Positions 27,001 to 32,946 of a DNA stretch of 40,905 nucleotides are shown piece by piece. Each line of letters opens with the position of its first letter. Position 1 is the first letter of the stretch. The position numbers were made by a program, and so were the translations under genes. The notes below the pieces were generated by a model. It was not told the origin of the DNA, did not search any database, and was given only the letters and a program-made list of their open reading frames with translations. Source of the stretch: Algoriphagus marincola HL-49 (GTDB lineage Bacteria; Bacteroidota; Bacteroidia; Cytophagales; Cyclobacteriaceae); contig LJXT01000016.1 of NCBI GenBank assembly GCA_001314815.1, positions 1-40,905 of the forward strand. The letters are read 5' to 3'.

Positions 27001-27277
27001 TCATTGTTTCGCCTGTGGATATACTGATTTAGAAATCGGTAAAACAGTAGGTATGCCTACCCCGGGGACTTGTTCTTTTGCCGGATGGGAAGGTTTACCA
27101 AATGGCGTAAGATGGGGAGTAGTACCAATTTCAGCTAAAAACCAAGCTGGGGAATGGCTAGAAAATAACGAAACCAAGCCTCAATTTGAAGTGAAAAATA
27201 TGCCTGGAAAGATAGACAAAGGCTTTGATCAGCAACTGGAGAAAGCGGTCGAGGAGCTTTTGAAAGACGTTCAATAA
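24047..27277 (+). CDS. Secreted tricorn-like protease (PD40 propellers, PDZ, S41 domain)
   Basis: This 1076-residue exported peptidase has a signal peptide ending near SWSQ (about 21). About 540 residues of PD40/WD40-like propeller repeats follow (SPDGSQIVF, WSKDGKQLAF, SPDGKEIAF, SPDGKKLAY, WSPDSKWLL). A highly charged Lys/Glu/Asp linker comes next (about 565-592), then the tricorn core: C1 helical bundle, PDZ (about 785-865), and S41-type catalytic C2. The catalytic residues of archaeal tricorn are recognisable: Ser765-His766 (LNVSHAGA), nucleophile Ser983 (NYSDGHCF), and a Glu near 1039-1042. Tricorn degrades oligopeptides released by larger proteases; here it would act in the envelope. 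Single-gene unit with a strong terminator. Confidence 0.92.
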   Translation: MIKKFSFVLFTFLICHFSWSQDDPKWVRYPAISPDGSQIVFTYKGDLYLVPSAGGEAKQLTFHEAHDYKAVWSKDGKQLAFASDRYGNFDIFIMSASGGPASRLTFHSNDEIPFDFTADGSKVIFGAQRMDIVSHRQYPTGSQPELYQVPVTGGRVDQIWTIPAEYVQNNADGSKMIYHDKKGGENEWRKHHESGIARDIWMYDANTDTHQMLTTFYGEDRNPVFSPNEEEIYYLSEQNGDFNVFSMSVSDPSSSKALTDLKGFPVRFLTISKNGLMSFSFDGELYTLKSGEAPQKVEISLATQAITNPDNFISINGGVSEMSLSPDGKEIAFIARGEVFVTAVDGSLTKRITETAEQERFVEFAPDGKSILYSSERDGRWQIFKAEKVRSEEPFFFASTLIKESPMLELEVDAYLPKLSPDGKKLAYVEDRRSIMVMDLASKEKVMLLSPDDLYHMRDGDQYFTWSPDSKWLLASYNPTMVNGEVVLLDASGKEPFRNLTKNGYDDGSAVWVNGGKQMLWFSNRDGLRSYATSGRSERDVYTLFFDKGAWDKFNLSEDEFKLMKELEKAKKDGEKKDSEKEDKSKDKKEISPLNFDWEGIEERKARLTIHSSSLGDAVLSKDGEKLYYLARFEKGYNLWSTNIRTKETKQELKLDASYGNLMWDKDQEALFLLSNGSISKINPSSMKRESIKISGEMTYDRTAELDHLFDHVWQRTQGIFYTPDMHGVDWEKTKVDYQKYLPHIGNNYEFAEMLSEMLGELNVSHAGARYSRSISMPDQTASLGVFWDYGFEGDGIKITEVIPGGPLDKADLNVSAGMIIRSIDGIAISADMDFAKLLNRKADKFTLIELTDANGQNAQQLTIKPISLREENGLLYRRWVKKNQEEVAELSGGKLGYVHIPGMSDGPYRNVYEEMMGKYHDTEGVIVDTRFNGGGDLVADLAMFFTGERFLTYATEAKEVGYEPTARWTKPTLAMFNEANYSDGHCFACGYTDLEIGKTVGMPTPGTCSFAGWEGLPNGVRWGVVPISAKNQAGEWLENNETKPQFEVKNMPGKIDKGFDQQLEKAVEELLKDVQ

Positions 27278-27282
27278 AAAAG

Positions 27283-27317
27283 AAAAAGGCTGTCAGATAA
27301 TTCTGACAGCCTTTTTT
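27283..27317 (+). terminator. Intrinsic terminator of the tricorn-like gene
   Basis: A perfect 15-bp stem (27283-27297 with 27302-27316, core GGCTGTCAGA/TCTGACAGCC) around TAAT is followed by T residues. It may also end the convergent BlaI gene, whose stop is 29 bp away, since five T residues flank the stem on that strand too. Confidence 0.9.
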
Positions 27318-27345
27318 AAATGCTTACCCAAAATTTCGCCGTATC

Positions 27346-27675
27346 TTATTGATAGTTCTTGTTGTTCAAAGACTCTTCACCTTTGAAGAACTTTGTAAGT
27401 TTTGCAAAAGAACTGTCGAAATATCCCTCAAGCATACGCTTGATGATAAATGTACGGTACTCGTCTTTAGAGACGATTGGAAAATACTCATGGCTTTTGC
27501 CATAAGATTTGTGACTTACAAATCCTTTTCTTTCAAGGATTCTGACGATCGTCGATACAGTGTTGTAAGCCGGCTTTGGCTCTGGCATTGGAAGAAGAAT
27601 ATCTTTCACGAATCCTCGCTCGATATCCCAGAGGATTTGCATAATCTCCTCTTCCGCTCTGGTTAATGGTTTCAT
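27346..27675 (-). CDS. BlaI/MecI/CopY family transcriptional repressor
   Basis: This 109-residue winged-helix repressor has the typical N-terminal DNA-binding domain (LTRAEEEIMQILWDIERGFV, then PAYNTVSTIVRILERKGFVSH at about 35-55) and a short dimerisation tail. BlaI-family repressors usually act with a membrane M56 metallopeptidase sensor (BlaR1/MecR1) encoded next door; none is present here, so this is an orphan or has a distant partner. Upstream are two dyads (27698-27720 and TAGTATTACTA at 27752-27762) that could be autoregulatory operators. It is separated from the upstream desaturase by that gene's own terminator, so it is probably monocistronic. Confidence 0.9.
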   Translation of the reverse strand: MKPLTRAEEEIMQILWDIERGFVKDILLPMPEPKPAYNTVSTIVRILERKGFVSHKSYGKSHEYFPIVSKDEYRTFIIKRMLEGYFDSSFAKLTKFFKGEESLNNKNYQ

Positions 27676-27697
27676 AAGTTTTTGGTGTTAAGTTTTA

Positions 27698-27762
27698 AAA
27701 CGAAGGTAAATTATTCGTTTAGTTTCTTAAATCCAAGAAAAATACAAAAATTAGTATTACTA
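27698..27762. promoter_or_regulatory. Two dyads upstream of the BlaI-type repressor gene
   Basis: AAACGAA (27698-27704) and TTCGTTT (27714-27720) are a 7-bp inverted repeat overlapping a degenerate minus-strand box TACCTTCG (27708-27701). Farther upstream, TAGTATTACTA (27752-27762) is a perfect odd-length palindrome. Either could be the autoregulatory operator. Confidence 0.35.
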
Positions 27763-27800
27763 TTTAGTTGAAAAATATTTAAAGCACTGAAAATCAATGA

Positions 27801-27830
27801 AATAAAAAAGGGACAAATTTTTGTCCCTTT
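27801..27830 (-). terminator. Intrinsic terminator of the desaturase gene
   Basis: AAAGGGACAA (27807-27816) pairs with TTGTCCCTTT (27821-27830) around ATTT. Read leftward a T run follows. The stem begins 6 bp after the desaturase stop. Confidence 0.85.
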
Positions 27831-27836
27831 CATTTT

Positions 27837-28586
27837 TTAGACTGTTCGAAGTTTAATGATCTTCGATGCGTGCAATAGTTTCACTATCGGGTAAGTCGGA
27901 TCAAATTCATACCACTTTACAGCAAAGTTGGGACGATTTGGTAATTTATGATGATTGTTTTGGAAAAGCTCTCCAAGCATCAAAACATCGAGTAAAAGGC
28001 TATTTTTAGACTTATCATTGTTGTCAAAGTTAGAATAGCCATACTTGTGACCGCTCCAGTTTACAATAGCACCATGCACAGGTCCCATTAAGAAGTGTAT
28101 TGGCAATAAGAAGTACATCCACCAATGCGTCCCGGGTAGTTCAAAGACTGTAATACAAAGCACATAGATCAGTACATAGAGTAAACCCCAAGCCACTCGC
28201 ACTCCCATGCTGTCGGCAAACTTGTCAAAAGTCAACCAGTCGGGGATATCTTTAGAAAATCTTTCTTCAGGCTTGAGTCGGAAAGAAAAATACTCATTGT
28301 AGATGTTTTTGGTCTTCCACATCATGGTGAATAGATTTTCTGTATGATGAGGGGAGTGCGGATCTTTGGGAGTATCACTGTAGGCATGGTGCATTCTGTG
28401 AAGTACCGCGTAGGCTCTAGGTGAAAGGTAAGAACTGCCCTGCCATATCCATGTAAAGATGTAGAAGAATCGCTCCCAAAACTTGTTCATTTCAAACATT
28501 TGGTGAGCTGCGTATCTGTGAAGAAAGAAACTTTGGCAGAAGAGAGAGAAGTACCAGTGAAGGAGGAAGAAAATAATGATAATCAC
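27837..28586 (-). CDS. Acyl-CoA desaturase (membrane fatty-acid desaturase)
   Basis: This 249-residue di-iron membrane desaturase introduces a cis double bond into fatty acyl chains. All three histidine boxes are present: HRYAAH (23-28), HRMHH (63-67) and NNHH (210-213). Hydrophobic segments at about 3-20, 38-56, 130-148 and 155-172 fit the usual four helices. The short N-terminus (the first box at residue 23) is typical of bacterial stearoyl-CoA-desaturase-like proteins. A perfect TAnnTTTG box lies 24 nt upstream. It is divergent from the small membrane protein at 28711. It probably adjusts membrane fluidity at low temperature; regulation is not visible. Confidence 0.92.
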   Translation of the reverse strand: MIIIIFFLLHWYFSLFCQSFFLHRYAAHQMFEMNKFWERFFYIFTWIWQGSSYLSPRAYAVLHRMHHAYSDTPKDPHSPHHTENLFTMMWKTKNIYNEYFSFRLKPEERFSKDIPDWLTFDKFADSMGVRVAWGLLYVLIYVLCITVFELPGTHWWMYFLLPIHFLMGPVHGAIVNWSGHKYGYSNFDNNDKSKNSLLLDVLMLGELFQNNHHKLPNRPNFAVKWYEFDPTYPIVKLLHASKIIKLRTV

Positions 28587-28610
28587 AATAAACTATTAAT
28601 TAATACTGAA

Positions 28611-28618
28611 CAAATATA
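28611..28618 (-). promoter_or_regulatory. Promoter box upstream of the desaturase gene
   Basis: Minus-strand TATATTTG ends 24 nt before the ATG at 28586, the same spacing as for tyrS. No TTG is found at the -33 distance. Confidence 0.45.
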
Positions 28619-28710
28619 ACCCATGAATTTTGAATATCTGAACTCGAATTTCCAGATTACTCAATTATTTTTCGATATTAGTTTCTGCACTCAACCGAAC
28701 TTTTGAAAAC

Positions 28711-29076
28711 ATGCCTAAGGAAAATAAAACTCCAAATTTCTTAGTGAAAATACTGATCGGAGGAATCTCCGTCTTAATAGCAGAATTTTTTATACCCGGC
28801 GTCTATATCGATACTTGGACAACAGGTTTTCTGCTAGCAGGGTTATTGATTTTAATAAATATTACGATCAAGCCTTTGATGATTATATTGACTTTGCCTC
28901 TTACCATTATCACTTTAGGATTGTTTTTATTGGTAATCAATGCCTTTGCGATCTTGATTGCAGACTACATCATTCCGGGTTTTTCTGTAGATGGATTTTG
29001 GTGGGCATTGCTATTTGCGATCGTTCTCAGTATCATCAATTCGCTGTTTGGAAACAACATGGGCTCAGGAGATTGA
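28711..29076 (+). CDS. Phage holin family 4-type membrane protein (YvlD-like)
   Basis: This 121-residue integral membrane protein has four hydrophobic segments (about 11-30, 36-54, 57-80 and 90-112). The repeated pattern of IxxxxIPGxxVDxxxxxxxxA in both halves (FFIPGVYIDTW and YIIPGFSVDGFWWA) with NITIKPLMIILTLPLTIITLG marks the PF04020 family, named for holins but widespread in bacterial chromosomes as YvlD-like proteins. No phage genes surround it, so a lysis role is unlikely; related proteins take part in envelope stress. Its last 12 bp overlap the end of the convergent AlbA_2 gene. Confidence 0.85.
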   Translation: MPKENKTPNFLVKILIGGISVLIAEFFIPGVYIDTWTTGFLLAGLLILINITIKPLMIILTLPLTIITLGLFLLVINAFAILIADYIIPGFSVDGFWWALLFAIVLSIINSLFGNNMGSGD

Positions 29077-29511
29077 GATACTTCGATCTCCCTGCCTGAT
29101 ATAAAATTTATCCTCAGAATTTTCACTTTCCCTCCAAAAGACTCCGGGAGAAGGAGCCTTTCTTACCTGTACCAAAAGTAATATTTTATCAGCTGATTCA
29201 TAGGGACTTGGATCATTGTCTAGGTAACTTAGTTTTTTAAATGTCAACTCTGCTTTTGGATGACAATGCAATTCGTTGGCCGATTCAATCATATACTTTT
29301 CTTCTTCTGGATCTATGCCGATTACTTGATTTTGATCAGAGATACCAACCACAATTTCTCCTCCATTTGTATTGGCAAAGGCAGCAATGGTCTTGGCAAT
29401 TTTCTTTTTTGAGGTGATCTTTTGTTTTCGATCAAATGACTGGTTTTCCTTTGATTTTAGAATATAGTTCATCGATTCCTCATCAAACTTTTCAATTTTG
29501 GCTTTATCCAT
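29065..29511 (-). CDS. AlbA_2 (Schlafen-like) putative nucleic-acid-binding protein
   Basis: This 148-residue protein matches the AlbA_2/Schlafen-like fold: ENQSFDRKQKI (about 22-32), then the diagnostic KKIAKTIAAFANTNGGEIVVG (about 36-56), DQNQVIGIDPEEE, and a C-terminal strand KFYIRQGDRSISIS. Many AlbA_2 proteins are larger regulators with an extra helix-turn-helix or ATPase; this one is the isolated domain. A perfect 14-bp palindrome lies in its divergent promoter region (29549-29562). The function could be transcription control or RNA/DNA handling. It overlaps the convergent membrane gene by 12 bp at the 3' end. Confidence 0.82.
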   Translation of the reverse strand: MDKAKIEKFDEESMNYILKSKENQSFDRKQKITSKKKIAKTIAAFANTNGGEIVVGISDQNQVIGIDPEEEKYMIESANELHCHPKAELTFKKLSYLDNDPSPYESADKILLLVQVRKAPSPGVFWRESENSEDKFYIRQGDRSISIS

Positions 29512-29548
29512 TGATAAAATTTTTCTATTTTCTTTTTATTTCAATCTA

Positions 29549-29562
29549 GAAAGTTAACTTTC
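29549..29562. promoter_or_regulatory. Perfect 14-bp palindrome between divergent genes
   Basis: GAAAGTTAACTTTC is its own reverse complement. It lies 37 bp before the AlbA_2 start and 26 bp before the start of the acidic-protein gene, ending 11 bp upstream of that gene's TAnnTTTG box, so it covers the -33 region. This is a classic operator position, and it may control both genes. Confidence 0.45.
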
Positions 29563-29573
29563 CGCTTTGACTC

Positions 29574-29581
29574 TAATTTTG
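29574..29581 (+). promoter_or_regulatory. TAnnTTTG promoter box 7 nt before a start codon
   Basis: TAATTTTG matches the -7 consensus exactly and ends 7 nt before the ATG at 29589. It argues against the in-frame TTG at 29583, which would lie at or before the predicted transcript start. Confidence 0.5.
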
Positions 29582-29588
29582 TTTGAAC

Positions 29589-30149
29589 ATGAATCCTCAG
29601 AATAACCCAGGATTTTCACCAGAAGAAATCGCAAACCTGAAAGCTAAACTTAAAAGGATTGGTAAACCCTATCAACTAGTAGAAGATGCCGAAAATTCCG
29701 ATGAGTATGTGAATTTTTACTTTATCGGAATGTATGAAGGCAAAGAGGTCATCTATGATGCTGCTCTATACACTTTGAGACTTCATCATGCCAGTGAGGT
29801 CTATGAGCTTGCCGAACATGAGGCTGCCAAGAAGTTTCCTGATTTCAACGGAATTCGCTACGAAGAGGATGAAAATGGAAATTTGTTGCCTTTATCTAGC
29901 GAGGAAGAAGAGATTGGTTGGTTCATTACCGAAATGATCATGGAGATCGAAGAAGAAGAAACTGTCAAGGTTCAGGAATTCATCGATATTGATACCAATC
30001 ATGATTTCGGAATTGGATTGGATGCAGCCCTTAACCTTGAACATATCGACGATTCTACTATCCGGAAGTTTATTCTCGAATACAACGAAGACACAATTTC
30101 ACTGGATGAGACTCTTTACTCCTTTCAGTCGGAAGAAGAGGACGTCTGA
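29589..30149 (+). CDS. Acidic conserved-type protein of unknown function (186 aa)
   Basis: The ATG at 29589 (MNPQNNPGFSPEEIANLKAKL) is chosen over an in-frame TTG two codons earlier. The product is strongly acidic (runs such as EEEE and EIEEEET) with an early basic helix (NLKAKLKRIGKPYQLVED), an aromatic strand region (EYVNFYFIGMYEGKEVIYDAALYTLRLHH, about 34-62) and a C-terminal part rich in Asp/Glu. No signal or membrane segment. I do not recognise a named domain. Its divergent neighbour is the AlbA_2 gene across a perfect palindrome, so the two may share regulation. A terminator hairpin follows directly. Confidence 0.78.
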   Translation: MNPQNNPGFSPEEIANLKAKLKRIGKPYQLVEDAENSDEYVNFYFIGMYEGKEVIYDAALYTLRLHHASEVYELAEHEAAKKFPDFNGIRYEEDENGNLLPLSSEEEEIGWFITEMIMEIEEEETVKVQEFIDIDTNHDFGIGLDAALNLEHIDDSTIRKFILEYNEDTISLDETLYSFQSEEEDV

Positions 30150-30175
30150 ATGAATGATTGAAACACTTTGCATGG

Positions 30176-30204
30176 ACGCTTGTTAGAATGCAAGCGTTTT
30201 TTTT
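30176..30204 (+). terminator. Terminator whose T tract abuts the next start codon
   Basis: ACGCTTG (30176-30182) and CAAGCGT (30191-30197) form a 7-bp stem with an 8-nt loop, followed by eight T residues (30197-30204). The ATG of the deacetylase-like gene begins at the very next base, 30205. Confidence 0.75.
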
Positions 30205-31107
30205 ATGCTAAAAATAGCCTGGTCACCCGAATATTGCCATCCATTGCCTCCCGGACATCGTTTTCCGATGGAGAAATACGAATTGCTACCGGAGCAATTG
30301 CTGTATGAAGGGACTGTTACTGAAATTAATTTTTTTAAGCCAGAAGTGGTCGATGAATTACTTATTGGCCAAGCCCATGATATTTCTTATTGGGAAAAGC
30401 TAAAAAACCTCAACCTAAGCCGATCTGAGGAGCGAGCTACAGGATTTCCATTGAGTGAGGCGTTAGTAAAGCGTGAAATTCTAATTGCTGGAGGCTCGGT
30501 GCAAGCCGCTGAATATGCAATCAAGTATGGGATCGCTCTAAATATCGCTGGAGGGACGCATCATGCTTTTAGGGACCGAGGGGAGGGTTTCTGCCTATTG
30601 AATGATATTGCGCTGACAAGTTTTCACCTTTTAAATTCTCAAAAGGCCAAACGAATTTTGGTCGTAGATCTGGATGTACATCAAGGGAATGGTACAGCTG
30701 CTATTTTTAGAAATGAGCCTCGAGTGTACACATTCAGTATGCATGGAGCCAAGAATTATCCACATCGAAAAGAAAAGTCTGACTTGGATATTGAATTAGC
30801 AGATGGGACTGCCGATGAGGAATACCTTTCTATCTTGGACAAAAACTTAAAAAAGTTGATTGAAGACTTTGAACCTGATTTTTTGATTTATCAATGTGGA
30901 GTGGACGTTCTTTCTTCTGACAAATTGGGTCGACTGGGAATGAGTATTCAAGGAATCCAAGAGAGAGACCGGAAGGTACTTTCTACAGCCAAAAAGAATA
31001 ACCTGCCGATCATGTGCTGTATGGGGGGAGGTTACAGTCCGAAAATCAGCCAAATAATCGATGCCCACGCCCAAGTCTACCGTTTGGCGCAGGAAATCTA
31101 TTTTTGA
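30205..31107 (+). CDS. Histone deacetylase family protein (class II/AcuC-like)
   Basis: This 300-residue zinc amidohydrolase of the arginase/deacetylase fold has the active-site pair His119-His120 (AGGTHHAF) and zinc ligands Asp157 and His159 (VDLDVHQGNGT) and Asp234 (CGVDVL), with the C-terminal GGGY motif. It probably removes acetyl groups from lysines or small acetylated amines. The N-terminus MLKIAWSPEYCHPLPPGHRFPMEKY fits the family start, so the ATG at 30205 is trusted even though it directly follows a terminator T run and leaves no room for a normal leader or ribosome site. It may be expressed by read-through. Substrate unknown. Confidence 0.9.
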   Translation: MLKIAWSPEYCHPLPPGHRFPMEKYELLPEQLLYEGTVTEINFFKPEVVDELLIGQAHDISYWEKLKNLNLSRSEERATGFPLSEALVKREILIAGGSVQAAEYAIKYGIALNIAGGTHHAFRDRGEGFCLLNDIALTSFHLLNSQKAKRILVVDLDVHQGNGTAAIFRNEPRVYTFSMHGAKNYPHRKEKSDLDIELADGTADEEYLSILDKNLKKLIEDFEPDFLIYQCGVDVLSSDKLGRLGMSIQGIQERDRKVLSTAKKNNLPIMCCMGGGYSPKISQIIDAHAQVYRLAQEIYF

Positions 31108-31142
31108 TTGGGATATTTTATGGACACAGTTCGATTGTGGGG

Positions 31143-31185
31143 CTTGTCAAGTCAATTCTTTCTTTATATTTGCGCCCTTGTCAAG
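31143..31185. promoter_or_regulatory. Two copies of palindromic CTTGTCAAG flanking the promoter
   Basis: CTTGTCAAG, an odd-length palindrome (CTTG-T-CAAG), occurs at 31143-31151 over the -33 element and at 31177-31185 over the expected transcription start. The centre-to-centre distance is 34 bp, close to three helical turns. This arrangement suggests a repressor that binds both sites or loops. Confidence 0.4.
31144..31172 (+). promoter_or_regulatory. Complete Bacteroidota-type promoter
   Basis: TTG (31144-31146) and TATATTTG (31165-31172) are 18 nt apart, matching the TTG-N~19-TAnnTTTG consensus. The predicted start of transcription is about 31177-31180, giving a leader of roughly 100 nt before the OmpH-like gene. 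This is the best full promoter in the window. Confidence 0.65.
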
Positions 31186-31282
31186 CATGTAAAAATCCAC
31201 CTTGAATTTGGTAAGCAGCGAGTGATAATCAAAATACGCTTACTCCTCCATTTTCATGAAGCCTAAATTAATTCTTAATAAA

Positions 31283-31879
31283 ATGAAAAAAGTTTTACCT
31301 CTATTTTCCTTGGTTTCTGCCTTTGCGGTAATGTTATCCTGTCAGCCAAAAACGGAACAAACAGCAGAAACCACCTCCCAAAGTGAGTCTTCTGTAGAAT
31401 TTTCCGACCTGAAAGTGGCTTTTGTGCTTACCGATAGTGTGATCAATAGGTATGAGTACTTTAAGACCAAGTCTGCAGAACTTCAGGAAAAAGGAAAGAA
31501 GTTTGAATCAGATCTTCAGGGTCGAGCGAGAGGTTTTGAGCAGGAAGTTGCTAATTTCCAGCAAACTGGCGGAAATATGACTCCCAATCAGCAGCGAGCC
31601 AAGCAAGAAGAACTTGTCAAAAAGGAGCAGAATCTGATGACTTATCGTGACAATCTGATGCAGGAATTAGCCGGTGATGAAAGCACCCTGTATAGTGAGG
31701 TGTATGATAAGGTTCAGGCTTATTTGAAAAAGTATGCAGAAGAAAATGATCTGGATCTGATCCTCAGCTACACGCGTGGTGGAGCTCTCTGGTACGGTAA
31801 AGATGCCCTAGACCTGACAGATAAGGTGGTTGAAAATCTCAACCAAGAGTATGCTAGCGAAAAGCCTGCTGCGCAATAA
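31283..31879 (+). CDS. OmpH/Skp-like periplasmic lipoprotein
   Basis: The ATG at 31283 is chosen (MKKVLPLFSLVSAFAVMLSC), giving a 198-residue lipoprotein with lipidated Cys20; an upstream in-frame ATG at 31256 would place nine extra residues before the signal. The body is a long charged helical coiled coil (about 60-140, FKTKSAELQEKGKKFESDLQ) between short strands, as in OmpH/Skp periplasmic chaperones: KVAFVLTDSVINRY at the start and DLDLILSYTRGGALWYGKDALDLT at the end. Skp-type proteins hold outer-membrane proteins during transport; Bacteroidota commonly have lipidated versions. It has its own promoter with two palindromic sites and a terminator. Confidence 0.85.
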   Translation: MKKVLPLFSLVSAFAVMLSCQPKTEQTAETTSQSESSVEFSDLKVAFVLTDSVINRYEYFKTKSAELQEKGKKFESDLQGRARGFEQEVANFQQTGGNMTPNQQRAKQEELVKKEQNLMTYRDNLMQELAGDESTLYSEVYDKVQAYLKKYAEENDLDLILSYTRGGALWYGKDALDLTDKVVENLNQEYASEKPAAQ

Positions 31880-31897
31880 ATAATATCGAATCTATGG

Positions 31898-31922
31898 AAA
31901 CCCGGCTAGTCCGGGTTTTTTT
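31898..31922 (+). terminator. Intrinsic terminator of the OmpH-like gene
   Basis: AAACCCGG (31898-31905) and CCGGGTTT (31911-31918) pair around CTAGT, followed by further T residues. Confidence 0.85.
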
Positions 31923-31970
31923 ATGTTTGAATTTGGGTAATTTTACAGCTCAAGTTAAAAAATCGAAATT

Positions 31971-32942
31971 ATGAAGATCACCGAATTTTTGAAGCATCAT
32001 TACAGGCATTTCAATGCTGCGGCACTCATCGATGCAGCTGAAGGTTATAAGACACATTTGGATGGAGGGGGGAAAATGATGGTCACCTTAGCTGGTGCCA
32101 TGTCTACAGCCGAGCTGGGAATTTCTCTCGCTGAGATGATTCGACAGGATAAAGTCCAAATCATCACCTGCACCGGAGCCAATCTGGAGGAAGATGTTTT
32201 CAACTTGGTTGCTCATGATTATTATGAGCGTATCCCTAACTATCGGGACTTATCTCCCGAGCAGGAGCAGGATCTTTTGGACCGTCATATGAACCGTGTG
32301 ACGGATACTTGCATCCCGGAGATGGAAGCCATGCGTAGGATCGAAGATGTGATTTTGGAGGAATGGATGAAAGCTGATCAGGCTGGAGAGGCCTATTTCC
32401 CTCATGAGTTCTTTTATAAAATCTTGCTTTCTGGTAAACTGGATGATTCTTTTCAGATTGATCCTAAAAATTCCTGGCTTTTGGAAGCTGCTAAAAAGAA
32501 TCTCCCCATCATCGTCCCAGGATGGGAGGATTCAACACTCGGCAATATGTTTGCAGGCCATGTGATCGCTGGAGATGTTAAAAACGTTCACACTGTCAGA
32601 AGTGGGATTGAGTATATGATGTTTTTGGCAGAATGGTATACAGAAAATGCTACCGAAGACAGTAAAGTTGGATTTTTCCAAATTGGCGGGGGAATTGCAG
32701 GAGACTTTCCTATCTGTGTGGTGCCTATGCTTCATCAAGACTTGCAGCGTGATAATGTACCACTTTGGGGATACTTCTGTCAGATATCTGATTCGACTAC
32801 ATCTTATGGATCATATTCTGGTGCAGTTCCAAATGAGAAAATCACTTGGGGTAAGCTAGGACTTGATACACCAAAATTTATCATTGAGTCAGATGCTACC
32901 ATAGTAGCTCCGCTAGTCTTTGCGATCGTACTCGACCAATAA
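31971..32942 (+). CDS. Deoxyhypusine synthase-like protein with altered substrate pocket
   Basis: This 323-residue protein has the NAD-binding fold of deoxyhypusine synthases: TLAGAMSTAELG, TCTGANLEEDVF, GWEDSTLGNMF, IGGGIAGDF and TWGK. Aligned by eye to human DHS, the catalytic lysine (human Lys329) is Lys295, with Trp293 (Trp327) and Glu289 (Glu323) kept. However, human Asp313 and Asp316 are Tyr279 and Tyr282, and His288 is Asp245, and about nine residues are inserted between them. Bacteria lack eIF5A, so true hypusine formation is excluded as its role; relatives act on polyamines (homospermidine or spermidine formation). The pocket changes suggest a different amine. The OmpA-family gene starts 4 bp later. 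Confidence 0.88.
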   Translation: MKITEFLKHHYRHFNAAALIDAAEGYKTHLDGGGKMMVTLAGAMSTAELGISLAEMIRQDKVQIITCTGANLEEDVFNLVAHDYYERIPNYRDLSPEQEQDLLDRHMNRVTDTCIPEMEAMRRIEDVILEEWMKADQAGEAYFPHEFFYKILLSGKLDDSFQIDPKNSWLLEAAKKNLPIIVPGWEDSTLGNMFAGHVIAGDVKNVHTVRSGIEYMMFLAEWYTENATEDSKVGFFQIGGGIAGDFPICVVPMLHQDLQRDNVPLWGYFCQISDSTTSYGSYSGAVPNEKITWGKLGLDTPKFIIESDATIVAPLVFAIVLDQ

Positions 32943-32946
32943 TAAA

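Noticed and set aside
28711..29076. Holin-family gene as a sign of a prophage
   Set aside because: No integrase, terminase, capsid or lysin gene is nearby; the PF04020 family is widespread as a chromosomal membrane protein.
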